64,000 bases of DNA from Pseudomonadota bacterium (GCA_021811085.1 JAJZPQ010000007.1:1-64000), one strand, 5' to 3'. Positions 1 through 9,998 are shown, counted from the first letter of the stretch. Made by a program: numbers and translations. Notes: generated by a model not told the origin, from the letters alone.

Positions 1-327
1 CATCACCGCGCCCAGTGCGCGGCCGACGTCGCTCGAGGTGTCGAATTCGTCGCTTTCGCCGGTGCGCGTGCTGATGTCCTCGAACAATTCGATCACGTCC
101 ATCAGGGTGAGGCGTTTGGCGTTGCCGCTGAACCGATAGCCCCCGCCTACGCCGCGCGCCGATTCGACCAGTCCCGCCCGGCCCAGTTCGCGCAGCACCT
201 TGGCCAGATGGTGGGTGGAAGCGCCGTATTTTTCGGCGATTTCTGCCGCCGACAGCTGGCGCCCCGGATTGGCCGCAAATTCGAGCACGCTGTACAAGGC
301 CAGACTGGTGCCTTTTTGCAGCTTCAT
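1..327 (-). CDS. Rrf2-family transcriptional regulator (partial, C-terminus beyond window)
   Basis: The first 109 residues are visible and run off the left edge. They show the Rrf2 winged helix-turn-helix: an AAEIAEKYGASTHHLAKVL recognition region followed by the wing signature RGVGGGYRF and the LTLMDVIELFE helix typical of IscR/NsrR/CymR-like proteins. The cysteine-bearing sensor loop, if present, is outside the window, so no ligand can be inferred. The gene lies 2 bp downstream of a GNAT gene on the same strand, so the two are probably co-transcribed, divergently from an aromatic-acid-type ABC importer. One copy of a palindrome shared by three units lies in that divergent region, which makes this protein a candidate regulator. 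That link is inference. Confidence 0.85.
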   Translation of the reverse strand, partial: MKLQKGTSLALYSVLEFAANPGRQLSAAEIAEKYGASTHHLAKVLRELGRAGLVESARGVGGGYRFSGNAKRLTLMDVIELFEDISTRTGESDEFDTSSDVGRALGAVM

Positions 328-329
328 CG

Positions 330-803
330 CTAGTCCAGATCCATTTCCAGCGGGATGAACGGGGCCGCCATCATGCCCTGGCTGCGGAAAAACGACAGCA
401 CCAGGCTGTTGTCGCGCGCGAGCAGGGTGCGCACCTTGCTGACGCCGGCGTGGCGAAAGCCGTCGAGGATCGCCTCCAGCATGCGCGCGCCGACTCCGCC
501 CAGGCGCGCGCTGGCGCGTACGCTCAGGCCGAACACCCAGCCGCAGGGTGCCGAGCCGAATTCCCAGTCGCGCACTTCGCCTATGATGAAACCCTGGATG
601 ACGTCGCCGGCTTCGGCCACCAGGAACAGGCGCTGGCGGGTGCGCCCGCCGCCGTAGCGGTGGAACAGTTCGTACCAGTAGTCGGTTTTTTCCAAACCGG
701 TGACTTCGGCGTCGATGGCGATGACCTGGCCCAGGTCGGCGGCTTCCACCGGCCGCACCCGCAGTTCAGCCCCGCCCGCCCGCGGCGCCTGAGGGGTGCT
801 CAT
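330..803 (-). CDS. GNAT-family N-acetyltransferase
   Basis: A 157-residue single-domain GNAT protein. The core runs from about residue 14 (LRVRPVEAADLGQVIAIDAEV) through a VFGLSVRASARLGGVGARML segment that corresponds to the acetyl-CoA pyrophosphate-binding loop, to a final LARDNSLVLSFFRSQGM strand. The ATG at 803 is chosen because homology starts there; the frame stays open further upstream through the intergenic region. It resembles each half of the tandem GNAT protein at 14715-15740, notably in the opening RPVEAADL-V-IDA pattern. The substrate is unknown. It lies just upstream of the Rrf2 gene and probably shares its transcript. Confidence 0.82.
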   Translation of the reverse strand: MSTPQAPRAGGAELRVRPVEAADLGQVIAIDAEVTGLEKTDYWYELFHRYGGGRTRQRLFLVAEAGDVIQGFIIGEVRDWEFGSAPCGWVFGLSVRASARLGGVGARMLEAILDGFRHAGVSKVRTLLARDNSLVLSFFRSQGMMAAPFIPLEMDLD

Positions 804-848
804 AGCGCCGCCCAGGCCGGACAAGGGGCCGGCGTCGGGACGGGAAAC

Positions 849-862
849 ATGATCTGGATCAA
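849..862. promoter_or_regulatory. FNR/ANR-type binding box
   Basis: ATGATCTGGATCAA matches the FNR consensus TTGATNNNNATCAA at 9 of 10 defined positions. It lies in the divergent region between the GNAT-Rrf2 pair and the ABC importer. The centre (855.5) is about 40-47 bp upstream of the start point expected from the -10-like element at 890-895, which fits an activator position. Anaerobic aromatic pathways in denitrifying betaproteobacteria are known to use an FNR-like regulator (AcpR); use here is inference. Confidence 0.6.
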
Positions 863-865
863 AAA

Positions 866-889
866 ACGCATTTAAGTACGAGAATACCA
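866..889. promoter_or_regulatory. 24-bp palindromic operator-like site, copy 1
   Basis: Half-sites ACGCATT (866-872) and AATACCA (883-889) are separated by a 10-bp spacer containing GTAC and ending AG. The same layout recurs at 14062-14085 and 24548-24571. The half-site consensus is WSGYATT. It sits between the FNR-like box and a TATAAT-like -10. Confidence 0.6.
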
Positions 890-895
890 TATAAT
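890..895 (+). promoter_or_regulatory. Probable -10 element for the ABC importer operon
   Basis: A perfect TATAAT lies about 130 bp upstream of the importer's first gene. No good -35 hexamer is present 16-18 bp upstream, where the palindrome sits instead. This fits an activator-dependent promoter using the adjacent FNR-like box. On the opposite strand TTGATT (893-898) and TTAAAT (870-875) could serve the GNAT-Rrf2 pair. Confidence 0.45.
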
Positions 896-1026
896 CAAGT
901 TTCGAGGTAGGCTGGGGCCAGTGCCCGCGTCTGCCGGACTTGGCGCAACCGAGCCGAAGGTGCTGCATCCAACAAAAACCGGGGCGGGGTAGCGGTGGCG
1001 CATCCAACCACACTTGAGGAGGTAAG

Positions 1027-2193
1027 ATGAAATCCACGCTAGCGAAGAACAGCTTCAAGCGCGGCTTTGCCGCGGCAGCAGCAGCCTTTGCCCTGATTTC
1101 CGGCCCCGCACTCGCGCAGGAGCCGATCAAGATCGGCGCCTTCCTGTCTGTCACCGGCCCTGCGTCGTTCCTCGGCGATCCGGAGCAGAAGACGCTCGAA
1201 CTCTATGTCGACAAAATCAACGCCGCCGGCGGCGTGCTCGGCAGAAAGCTCAAGCTGGTTTCCTACGATTCAGCCGGCGACGCCGAAAAGGCGCGCACCT
1301 TCGCCAAACGCCTGATCGACCAGGACAAGGTCGACGTGATCGTGGGCGGTTCGACTACCGGCGAGACCATGGCGGTGATCCCGCTGGTCGAAGCCGCGCA
1401 GATTCCGTTCATCTCGCTCGCGGGCGCAGTGGTCATTACCGAGCCGGTGAAGAAATGGGTGTTCAAAACGCCGCAAAGCGACCGCATGGCGTGCGAGAAG
1501 ATCTTCGTCGACATGCAGTCGCGCAAGCTGTCCAAGATCGCACTTATTTCGGGCAATGGCGCCTTCGACAAATCGATGCGCGCGCAATGCATGGACGTGG
1601 CGAAGAACTACGGCATCCAGATCGTCGCCGACGAGACTTACGGCGCCGGCGATACCGACATGACTGCGCAGCTGACCAAGATCAAGAACACGGCCGGCGT
1701 GCAGGCGGTGCTCAACGCTGGATTCGGCGCGGGGCCGGCGATCGTCACCAAGAACTACCGCCAGGTCGGCATCACGCTGCCGTTCTACCAGTCGCACGGC
1801 GTGGCCTCCAAGGAATACATCAAGCTCTCCGGCGGCGCGGCCGAAGGCGTGCGTCTGCCTGCGGGTGCCTTGCTGGTCGCCGACGGCCTGCCGGCAAACG
1901 ATCCGCAGCGCGCGGTGCTAGTCGCCTACAAGCACGAATACGAGTCGCACTATAAGTCCGACGTCGCGACATTCGGCGGCCACGCCTGGGACGGCCTGAT
2001 GCTCGCGGTCGACGCGATCAAGAAGGCGGGCGGCACCGACAAGGCCAAGGTGCGCGACGCGATCGAGGCCACGCACGGCTTCGTCGGCATCGACGGCGTA
2101 TTCAACATGTCGCCGACGGATCACATGGGCCTGAACCTGAGTGCGTTCCGTATGCTCGAAATAAAAGGCGGCGACTGGACGCTGGTCAAGTAG
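1027..2193 (+). CDS. ABC transporter substrate-binding protein, branched-chain amino acid/aromatic acid type
   Basis: A 388-residue periplasmic binding protein of the LivJ/LivK (peripla_BP_6) family. A signal peptide covers about residues 1-30, with a basic start, an Ala-rich core and an ALAQ cleavage region. The mature part opens with EPIKIGAFLSVTGPASFLGD, the usual start of this family. An RBS (GGAGG) lies just before the ATG. It is first in a five-gene importer (binding protein, two permeases, two ATPases) next to phenylacetate and benzoyl-CoA genes. An aromatic acid ligand is therefore likelier than leucine; the sequence alone does not prove it. Confidence 0.9.
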   Translation: MKSTLAKNSFKRGFAAAAAAFALISGPALAQEPIKIGAFLSVTGPASFLGDPEQKTLELYVDKINAAGGVLGRKLKLVSYDSAGDAEKARTFAKRLIDQDKVDVIVGGSTTGETMAVIPLVEAAQIPFISLAGAVVITEPVKKWVFKTPQSDRMACEKIFVDMQSRKLSKIALISGNGAFDKSMRAQCMDVAKNYGIQIVADETYGAGDTDMTAQLTKIKNTAGVQAVLNAGFGAGPAIVTKNYRQVGITLPFYQSHGVASKEYIKLSGGAAEGVRLPAGALLVADGLPANDPQRAVLVAYKHEYESHYKSDVATFGGHAWDGLMLAVDAIKKAGGTDKAKVRDAIEATHGFVGIDGVFNMSPTDHMGLNLSAFRMLEIKGGDWTLVK

Positions 2194-2229
2194 GCGGCAC
2201 GCGGGGGTGATGGGGGAGGCGGTCGCGAC

Positions 2230-3105
2230 ATGAGCCCGCAATTCGTGCAGTATCTGCTCACCGGATTGACGGTGGGCGCGATCTACGCGCTGGTTGCGCT
2301 CGGCTTCTCCATCATTTTCAATGCCAGCCACGTCATCAATTTCGCCCAGGGCGAATTCGTGATGATCGGCGGCATGGCGACGGTGTCGCTGGTCGCAGTG
2401 GGATTGCCTTACTTGCTCGCCATCCCGCTCGCGATCGCGACGGCCGCGCTGGTCGGCCTGGCGCTGGAGAAATTCGCCGTCGAGCCGGCGCGCGACGCCT
2501 CGGTAGTGACGCTGATAATTATCACCATCGGCGCGTCGATGTTCCTGCGCGGGCTGGCGATGCTAGTCTGGGACAAAAACCTGCATGCGCTCAAGCCTAT
2601 CACCGGCGATAAGCCGATCGCGATCGCAGGCGCCACCATCCTGCCGCAAAGCGTGTGGGTGCTCGGGGTCACGCTCGCGATCGTGGTGGCGCTGTCCTGG
2701 TTTTTCGGGCGCACGTTGCTCGGAAAGGCGATGCTCGCCACTTCCCACAACCGCCTCGCGGCGCAATTGGTGGGCATCAATGTGCGCATGGTGTTGTTCC
2801 TGTCCTTCGGCCTGTCGGCGGCGCTGGGTGCAATCGCGGGCATACTGATCGCGCCGATCACGACCACTTCTTATGACGTCGGCGTGATGTTGGGCCTCAA
2901 AGGTTTCGCCGCGGCGATTCTCGGCGGCCTCGGCAGCGGCATCGGCGCGGTGATCGGCGGCCTGGTGCTGGGCATAGTCGAGACCATGAGCGCCGGCTAT
3001 CTGTCCTCGGCCTACAAGGACGCGATCGCTTTCGTGATCATCCTTGTGGTGCTGTTCTTCCTGCCGAGCGGGCTGTTCGGCAAGCGCGGCGGCGAACGCG
3101 TCTAA
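2230..3105 (+). CDS. livH: ABC transporter permease, LivH family
   Basis: A 291-residue integral membrane permease of the LivH type. It opens with a short cytoplasmic segment and an LTGLTVGAIYALVALGFSII helix and has about eight hydrophobic segments. The family motif HVINFAQGEFVMIGG is near residue 35, and the AAILGGLGSGIGAVIGGLV coupling region is near residue 233. It forms the membrane channel with the LivM-like protein encoded right after it. The gap to the binding protein gene is 36 bp, so they form one operon. Confidence 0.92.
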   Translation: MSPQFVQYLLTGLTVGAIYALVALGFSIIFNASHVINFAQGEFVMIGGMATVSLVAVGLPYLLAIPLAIATAALVGLALEKFAVEPARDASVVTLIIITIGASMFLRGLAMLVWDKNLHALKPITGDKPIAIAGATILPQSVWVLGVTLAIVVALSWFFGRTLLGKAMLATSHNRLAAQLVGINVRMVLFLSFGLSAALGAIAGILIAPITTTSYDVGVMLGLKGFAAAILGGLGSGIGAVIGGLVLGIVETMSAGYLSSAYKDAIAFVIILVVLFFLPSGLFGKRGGERV

Positions 3106-3109
3106 TACT

Positions 3110-4083
3110 ATGCTGGCGCACCTCGCCTCGCCGCGCACTGGAGGATTGCTGGCGCTTGCCGCGGTAATCGCGCTATTGCCGCTGGTCCTGCGCAACAGCT
3201 ACTTCTACGACGTGGCGGTTCTGGTTGGCTTGAATGCCATCGTCTGCATCGGTCTGAACCTGCTCATCGGCTATGCCGGGCAGATCAGCCTCGGCCATGC
3301 GGGCTTCTTCGGCTTGGGCGCCTACGGCTCGGCCATCCTCGCCTCGCGCTACGGCTGGCCGCCGCTCGCCGCACTGCTCGCCACCACTTTCGCGGTTGCG
3401 CTGCTCGCTTTCATCGTCGGTCGGCCGATCCTGCGCCTCAGAGGCCACTATCTCGCCATGGCCACGCTCGGCCTGGGCGTCATCATTTTCATGGTCATCA
3501 GCACCGAGGACAAATTCACCGGCGGTCCGGACGGAATTTCGGTGGTGCCGTTTCGCATCGGCGGTTTCGTGCTGCAGGGGGAACGCATCTGGTATTGGGT
3601 GGTAGGGGCCCTGCTGCTCGTTGCCGTTTGGCTCGCGCTCAATCTGATCGAATCCCCTACGGGGCGGGCGCTGCGCGCACTGCACAGTTCCGAGGTCGGT
3701 GCCGAGGTCGTCGGCATCAACGCGGCCGAGCACAAGCTGATGGTGTTCGTGATTTCGGCGGTGTTCGCTTCCGTCGCCGGCAGCCTGGGCGCGCACTATT
3801 CCGGCTTCGTCACGCCGGCCAAGGTCGCGTTCCTGCACTCGATCGAACTGGTCACCATGGTGGTGTTCGGCGGCCTGGCCTCGACCTTCGGCGCGGTGGT
3901 CGGGGCGGCGGTGCTGACCACGCTGCCGCAACTGCTCGCCACGTTCGAGGATTACGAAATGATGGTGTTCGGCGCGGTGATGATCGGCACCATGATCTTT
4001 CTGCCGCGCGGCGTGGTGCCCAGCCTGGCGCGCCTGTTCCGTTCGCACCGCAGCGCAGACGCCGATAACAAAGCGAACAAAGC

Positions 4084-4087
<4 letters not shown>
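3110..4087 (+). CDS. livM: ABC transporter permease, LivM family
   Basis: A 325-residue membrane permease of the LivM type. It contains the LNLLIGYAGQISLGHAGFFG signature near residue 48 and a further conserved GGPDGISV stretch. The ATG at 3110 is chosen, 4 bp after the livH stop; the frame is open upstream but that part lies inside livH. The stop overlaps the start of the next ATPase gene by 4 bp (ATGA), which indicates translational coupling. Confidence 0.92.
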
Positions 4088-4907
<820 letters not shown>

Positions 4908-4911
<4 letters not shown>

Positions 4912-5612
4912 TGCTCGAAGTCGAGGGATTGGCCAGCCGTTACGGGCGCATACCGGCCCTCAGCGGCATCAACCTGCGCGTGGGCGAGGGAGAACTGGTG
5001 TCCCTGGTCGGTGCCAACGGCGCGGGCAAAACGACGCTGCTACGCGCGCTTTCTGGGGTACAGCCGGTGAGTGCAGGCCGGGTGCATTTCGAGGGCGAAG
5101 ATATCACCGCGGCGGCGGCGGAGAAGCGCGTGCGCCTCGGCATCGTGCAGGTGCCGGAGGGTCGCCAGGTGTTTGCGCCGCTTTCGGTCGAGGATAATCT
5201 GCGCCTCGGGGCCTATCTGCGCAGCAAGGCCGAGGCAGCCGAGAGCATGGAGCGGATATACGCGATGTTTCCGGTGCTCAAGCAGAAGCGGCGCGAGCCG
5301 GCGGGCGCGCTCTCCGGCGGCCAGCAGCAGATGCTCGCCATGGGGCGGGGGCTGATGGCCCTGCCGCGGCTGCTGCTGCTCGATGAGCCGAGCATGGGGC
5401 TTGCGCCCAAGCTGGTGGAGGAGATTTTCGCCTGCGTGCGCGCGCTGAAATCGGCCAAGACCACGATTTTCCTGGTCGATCAGAACGCGCGCGCGGCCCT
5501 GGCCGTCGCCGACCGTGCCTATGTGCTCGAAACCGGACGTATCGTCCTCGCCGGCAGCGGTGCCGAGCTGCTCGAAAACGAACAGGTGAAGGAGGCCTAC
5601 CTTGGCTTGTAA
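4908..5612 (+). CDS. livF: ABC transporter ATP-binding protein, LivF family
   Basis: A 234-residue ATPase, the normal LivF length. Walker A is GANGAGKTT near residue 36, the LivF-typical VPEGRQVFAPLSVEDNL lies near residue 83, the signature is LSGGQQQMLAMGRGL and Walker B is LLLLDEPSMGLAPK. It ends in the family's usual AYLGL. It is the last gene of the importer operon. A 137-bp gap separates it from padB, so padBCD may have its own promoter or be read through. Confidence 0.93.
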
Positions 5613-5723
5613 ATTGCGGGGACAGTACACGGTAAGCGGTAAATCTGGACCAAAGCCGGCTGGTGGCGCCGTATCGGGTGCAGCCATGGCGGCATCGAGC
5701 CGGCAATAATCGGAGGACAGGCA

Positions 5724-5753
5724 ATGAACGCGCACAAGGCAGGATTGAAATGA
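5724..5753 (+). other. Possible 9-residue leader peptide before padB
   Basis: A short frame, MNAHKAGLK, starts at an ATG preceded by a strong GGAGG (5712-5716). Its TGA overlaps the padB ATG as ATGA. The padB ATG itself has no good Shine-Dalgarno sequence. Translation of this mini-frame could therefore deliver ribosomes to padB by coupling. This is suggested by layout only. Confidence 0.35.
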
Positions 5754-8500
5754 ATGCGCCGGAGCCAAAGGCCGCGCCGCTTGCCACGTCGGGCAAGCGT
5801 GCGACCTACTGCTACCAATGCGTGGCCGGCCCGGATCTGCTCACGGTGAAAGTGGTGGACGGCGTGGCCACCGAGGTCGAACCCAACTTCGCCGCCTGTA
5901 ACGTGCATCCGGGGGGCGGCAAGGTATGCGTGCGGGCTTACGGCCTGGTGCAGAAGACCTACAACCCGAACCGCGTGCTGACGCCGATGCGGCGTACCAA
6001 CCCGAAGAAAGGCCGAAACGAGGATCCGGGCTTCGTTCCGATCTCCTGGGACGAGGCCCTGGATACCATCGCGGCCAAACTGCGCTCCGTGAGGGAGGCC
6101 GGTTTGCTCGATGCTTCTGGCTACCCCAAGGTCGCCGCGAATTTCGGCGGCGGTGGCACGCCGCAATCCTACATGGGCACCTTTCCCGCGTTCCTCGCCG
6201 CCTGGGGCCCGGTCGACATGGGCTTCGGCTCGGGGCAGGGGGTGAAATGCACGCACTCCGAGCATCTGTATGGCGAATTCTGGCATCGGGCGTTTACCGT
6301 GTGTCCCGACACGCCGATGTGCAATTACGTGATCTCCTGCGGCGCCAATTCCGAGGCTTCCGGCGGCGTGGTCGGCGTGTGGCGCCACGCCAATGCGCGC
6401 GAACGCGGCATGAAGCGGGTGCAGGTCGAACCGCATTTGTCGATCACCGGCGCCTGCTCGGCCGAATGGGTGCCGATCAAGCCGAAGACCGATCCCGCGT
6501 TTTTGTATGCGCTGATTCACGTGCTGCTGCACGAGGCCAAACGCGAGCGCCTCGACCTGGAATTTCTCAAGCAGCACAGCAACTCGCCTTATCTCGTAGG
6601 CGCGAACGGATTCTACCTGCGCGATGCAGCGACCAAGAAACCCCTGCTGTGGGATCTGAAGCGCAATGCGGCGGTGGCCCACGACACGCCCGGCTGCGAC
6701 CCGGCGCTGGAAGGCAGCTTTACCTGCGAAGCGGTGGAGATCGGCGCCGACGCCGAAGTGCTGGCGCAGGGCAGGCTGGAAGGCAGCCCTTCATTTGCCA
6801 AGCTGGTCGCGCACGTGCAGCCGTATTCGCCCGAATGGGCGGCCGGGATCTGCGACGTGCCCGCCGCGGCCATGCGCCGCATCGCCAACGAATACCTGGA
6901 TCACGCGCAGGTCGGCGCGACCATAGAGATCGAAGGCAAGACGCTGCCCTATCGGCCGGTGTCGGTGAGCCTGGGCAAGACCGTGAACAACGGCTGGGGT
7001 GGCTTCGAGTGCGTCTGGGCGCGCACCCTGCTCGCCGTGCTGGTCGGCGGCCTGGAAGTCCCAGGCGGGACACTCGGCACGACGGTGCGCCTCAACCGTC
7101 CGCTGGCGGAGCGCCTGGAAAGCGTGACGCCGGGGCCGGACGGATTCATGCACTATCCGATGAATCCGACCGACCGCGAGCACTGGAGCGCGCGGCCGAA
7201 TATCCGCAACGCCTATCGCACCATGGTGCCGCTCGCCGCGAACGGCCCCTGGAGCCAGGCGCTGGGTCCGACGCATTTTTCCTGGATGTTTCAGAAGGAG
7301 ACGCCCAAGGGCCTGCCGACGGTGACGCTGCCGGAGGTGTGGTTCGTGTACCGCACCAACCCGGCGATCTCGTTCTGGGACACCAAGGGCGTGTCCGATA
7401 CGATGGCACGCTTCCCGTTCGTGGTTGCGATGGCTTACACGCGCGACGAGACCAACCACATGGCGGACATCCTGCTGCCGGACGCGGTCGATCTCGAGAG
7501 CCTGCAACTGATCCGCATCGGCGGCTCCAAATACATCGAGCAATTCTGGGAGCACGAGGGTTATGCGCTGCGCCAGCCGGTGGTGGCGGCGCAGGGCGAA
7601 GCGCGCGATTTCACCGATATCGCGACCGAGCTTGCGCGCCGCTGCGGCCTGCTCGAGGCGTATAACGCGTCGATCAACCGCGGTTCGGCCGGAGTGCCGC
7701 TCAAAGGCGAGAGCTGGGATTTTTCGCTCGATCCCGCGCGCGCGCACGGGCGCGACGAAATCTGGGATGCGGTGTGCAAGGCGGCCAGCGCCGATCTGAC
7801 GGGGGGCAAGGAGATACACGACCTCGCCTGGTGGAAGGAGCACGGTCTGGCCACCAAGCCGTTCGCGCATGCCGACTGGTATCTGTATCCGACCATGGTC
7901 GCGCAGGGACTGCGCTTCGAACTGCCGTATCAGGAGCGCCTGTACCGCATAGGCAAGGAGCTGGGCAACCGGCTGCACGAGAACGATATGCAATGGTGGA
8001 ACGAGCAGCTCGCCGAATATCAGACGCTGCCGAAGTGGAAGGATTTTCCGGGGCTGTGGGAAAAATCGCTGATAAAGATGGGCGGCAAGACGCAGGACTT
8101 TCCGTTCTGGCTGCTGACTTCGCGCAGCATGCAGTATTCCTGGGGCAACAACGTCGGCATACAGATGATCCACGAAGTCGCCGACAACATTTCCGGCCAC
8201 CGCGGCGTGATCATCAACGCCGGCACCGCCGACAAACTCGGCATCAATGAGGGCGACCAGGTCGAGATCGCGACGCCGCAGCACAACGTCGCTGCCCGCG
8301 CGGTGGTGCGCCAGGGCATACGCCCGGACACCTTGCTGCTGATCGGGCAGTTCAGCCACTGGGTGACGCCATACGCCAAGGATTTCGGCGTGCCCAGCAT
8401 GAATTCGCTGGTGCCGATGTCGATGGAGCTGACCGATGCCACTGGTTCCGGGGCGGACGTGGTGCGCGTAAGCCTCAGGCGCACAGGGGGTGGAAAATGA
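5750..8500 (+). CDS. padB: Phenylacetyl-CoA:acceptor oxidoreductase, molybdopterin subunit
   Basis: A 916-residue catalytic subunit of the DMSO-reductase (Mo-bisMGD) family. The N-terminal [4Fe-4S] ligands are C21, C24, C50 and C60. A molybdopterin oxidoreductase body follows (ISWDEALDTIAAKL near residue 100), then a C-terminal dinucleotide-binding domain. No twin-arginine signal is present, so it acts on the cytoplasmic side. Together with the Fe-S and membrane subunits downstream it matches Thauera PadBCD, which oxidises phenylacetyl-CoA to phenylglyoxylate and passes electrons to quinone. Another DMSO-reductase function is possible, but the CoA ligase, thioesterase and benzoyl-CoA genes nearby support this one. 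It overlaps padC by 4 bp. Confidence 0.85.
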   Translation: MNAPEPKAAPLATSGKRATYCYQCVAGPDLLTVKVVDGVATEVEPNFAACNVHPGGGKVCVRAYGLVQKTYNPNRVLTPMRRTNPKKGRNEDPGFVPISWDEALDTIAAKLRSVREAGLLDASGYPKVAANFGGGGTPQSYMGTFPAFLAAWGPVDMGFGSGQGVKCTHSEHLYGEFWHRAFTVCPDTPMCNYVISCGANSEASGGVVGVWRHANARERGMKRVQVEPHLSITGACSAEWVPIKPKTDPAFLYALIHVLLHEAKRERLDLEFLKQHSNSPYLVGANGFYLRDAATKKPLLWDLKRNAAVAHDTPGCDPALEGSFTCEAVEIGADAEVLAQGRLEGSPSFAKLVAHVQPYSPEWAAGICDVPAAAMRRIANEYLDHAQVGATIEIEGKTLPYRPVSVSLGKTVNNGWGGFECVWARTLLAVLVGGLEVPGGTLGTTVRLNRPLAERLESVTPGPDGFMHYPMNPTDREHWSARPNIRNAYRTMVPLAANGPWSQALGPTHFSWMFQKETPKGLPTVTLPEVWFVYRTNPAISFWDTKGVSDTMARFPFVVAMAYTRDETNHMADILLPDAVDLESLQLIRIGGSKYIEQFWEHEGYALRQPVVAAQGEARDFTDIATELARRCGLLEAYNASINRGSAGVPLKGESWDFSLDPARAHGRDEIWDAVCKAASADLTGGKEIHDLAWWKEHGLATKPFAHADWYLYPTMVAQGLRFELPYQERLYRIGKELGNRLHENDMQWWNEQLAEYQTLPKWKDFPGLWEKSLIKMGGKTQDFPFWLLTSRSMQYSWGNNVGIQMIHEVADNISGHRGVIINAGTADKLGINEGDQVEIATPQHNVAARAVVRQGIRPDTLLLIGQFSHWVTPYAKDFGVPSMNSLVPMSMELTDATGSGADVVRVSLRRTGGGK

Positions 8501-9159
8501 CCCGCTGGGCCATGGTTGCCGACTTGCGCCGCTGCGTCGGCTGCCAGACCTGCACCGCTTCCTGCAAGCAAGCGAACGCCACGCCGCCGGATGTGCAGTG
8601 GCGGCGTGTGCTCGACATGGAAGTGGGCGAATACCCGGCGGTAAAACGCGTATTCGTGCCGGTGGGCTGCATGCATTGCGACGACCCGCCGTGCATGCAC
8701 GTATGCCCGTCCACCGCCACGAAGAAGCGGCCCGACGGCATCGTCACCATCGATTACGATTTGTGCATAGGCTGCAGTTATTGCGCAGTGGCCTGCCCCT
8801 ACCAGGCGCGTTACAAGACCGACCGCGCGAGCTTCGCCTACGGCAAGGCGACTCCCGCTGAAGAGCAGGGCTACGATCCGAAGCGGCTTGCAGTCGCGAC
8901 CAAATGCACATTCTGCGTCGATCGCATCGACGCCGGCCTTGCCAAGGGCCTGACGCCGGGACTAGATCCCGAAGCCACGCCTGCCTGCGTCAACGCCTGC
9001 ATTACCCAGACGCTGAGTTTCGGCGACGTCGAGGATCCCCACAGCAACGTGTCGCAGCTGCTCGCGGAGAACCAGACTTTCCGCATGCACGAGGAACTGG
9101 GTACCGGGCCGGGGTTCTACTACATCTGGGACAAAAAAGATGGGGAGACGGCAACATGA
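8497..9159 (+). CDS. padC: Phenylacetyl-CoA:acceptor oxidoreductase, iron-sulfur subunit
   Basis: A 220-residue DmsB/NrfC-like electron-transfer protein with four cysteine clusters. These are CVGCQTCTASC (residues 13-23), CMHCDDPPCMHVC (58-70), CIGCSYCAVAC (about 88-98) and a split fourth cluster CTFC plus ACVNAC. Each can bind a [4Fe-4S] centre, giving a wire from the Mo subunit to the membrane anchor. The start overlaps the padB stop and the stop overlaps padD, both as ATGA, so the three subunits are made together. Confidence 0.88.
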   Translation: MTRWAMVADLRRCVGCQTCTASCKQANATPPDVQWRRVLDMEVGEYPAVKRVFVPVGCMHCDDPPCMHVCPSTATKKRPDGIVTIDYDLCIGCSYCAVACPYQARYKTDRASFAYGKATPAEEQGYDPKRLAVATKCTFCVDRIDAGLAKGLTPGLDPEATPACVNACITQTLSFGDVEDPHSNVSQLLAENQTFRMHEELGTGPGFYYIWDKKDGETAT

Positions 9160-9998
9160 ACGACAACTTCGGACCCAAACCCTGGCACCAGACCAACTGG
9201 GACTTTCGCGCCGCGTTCAATTTCATTTTCGGCGGCGCGGGCGCAGGACTGCTCGTGGCTGCGGCGATTTCCGGAGGCACCGGCAACGCGCTGCGCATCG
9301 AGATCCTGCTCGGACTCGCGCTGATCGGTGCCGGGCTGGTTTCGGTCTGGTTCGAGATTGGACGGCCGCTGCGCGCGATGAACGTCGGCTTCAATCCCTT
9401 CACTTCGTGGATGACGCGCGAATCCTACGTCGCCGGGCTGGTGTTCGTCTTGGGCCTGGCCGCGGCCTGGTTCGACAGCCAGCCGCTGGCGTTGGCGGCG
9501 GCGCTGGGTGCCTTGGCCTTCGCCTACTGCCAGGGTCGTATCCTGCAGGGGGCCAAAGGCATACCGGCGTGGCGCGTGCCGGCGTTGATCTGGCTCATTT
9601 TCACCACGGCGCTGGCCGAAGGCGCGGGCCTGTTTGTCGCGCTGGCGGCGCTGCTCGATGCACCGGCGCGCGGTGTGCTCGCGTATATCTCGCTGGCACT
9701 GATCGCGCGCGCGCTGGCCTGGTCTATCTACCGCGGCAGCGTGGCCAAAGGCACGGTGCGCGCGGCGCTGGTGCGGCTCGAACGCGCCGGAAAAATCCTG
9801 GTCCAGTTCGGCACCATCGCGCCGCTGGCGTTGGTGCTCGTGGCCTGGCTGGCGCCCGAAGTCGCGCGCATCGCCCTGCTGCTGGCCGGCCTTGCCGTGA
9901 TCGCGACCGGCTGGCAGTTCAAGTTCGTATTGATCACGCGCGCCGCCTATAACCAGGGGTTCGCCTTGCCGCACCTGCCGGTGCGCGGCACCAGATAA
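9156..9998 (+). CDS. padD: Phenylacetyl-CoA:acceptor oxidoreductase, membrane anchor (DmsC/NrfD-like)
   Basis: A 280-residue membrane protein with about eight hydrophobic segments. It begins with a short hydrophilic stretch and an FNFIFGGAGAGLLVAAA helix typical of DmsC/NrfD-like quinone-reactive subunits. The sequence around NPFTSWMTRESY resembles the conserved region of DmsC-type anchors. It should hold the enzyme on the inner membrane and deliver electrons to quinone. The start overlaps padC by 4 bp. Confidence 0.82.
   Translation: MNDNFGPKPWHQTNWDFRAAFNFIFGGAGAGLLVAAAISGGTGNALRIEILLGLALIGAGLVSVWFEIGRPLRAMNVGFNPFTSWMTRESYVAGLVFVLGLAAAWFDSQPLALAAALGALAFAYCQGRILQGAKGIPAWRVPALIWLIFTTALAEGAGLFVALAALLDAPARGVLAYISLALIARALAWSIYRGSVAKGTVRAALVRLERAGKILVQFGTIAPLALVLVAWLAPEVARIALLLAGLAVIATGWQFKFVLITRAAYNQGFALPHLPVRGTR

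Noticed and set aside
5926-7665. Open frame of 579 codons in another frame of padB
   Set aside because: It is Arg-rich shadow sequence with no domain pattern, inside a well-supported molybdopterin subunit.
5750-8500. Considered a generic DMSO or nitrate reductase for the molybdoenzyme
   Set aside because: It has no Tat signal, and the neighbourhood of a phenylacetate-CoA ligase, an acyl-CoA synthetase and benzoyl-CoA genes fits PadB better; kept as a lower-probability alternative.
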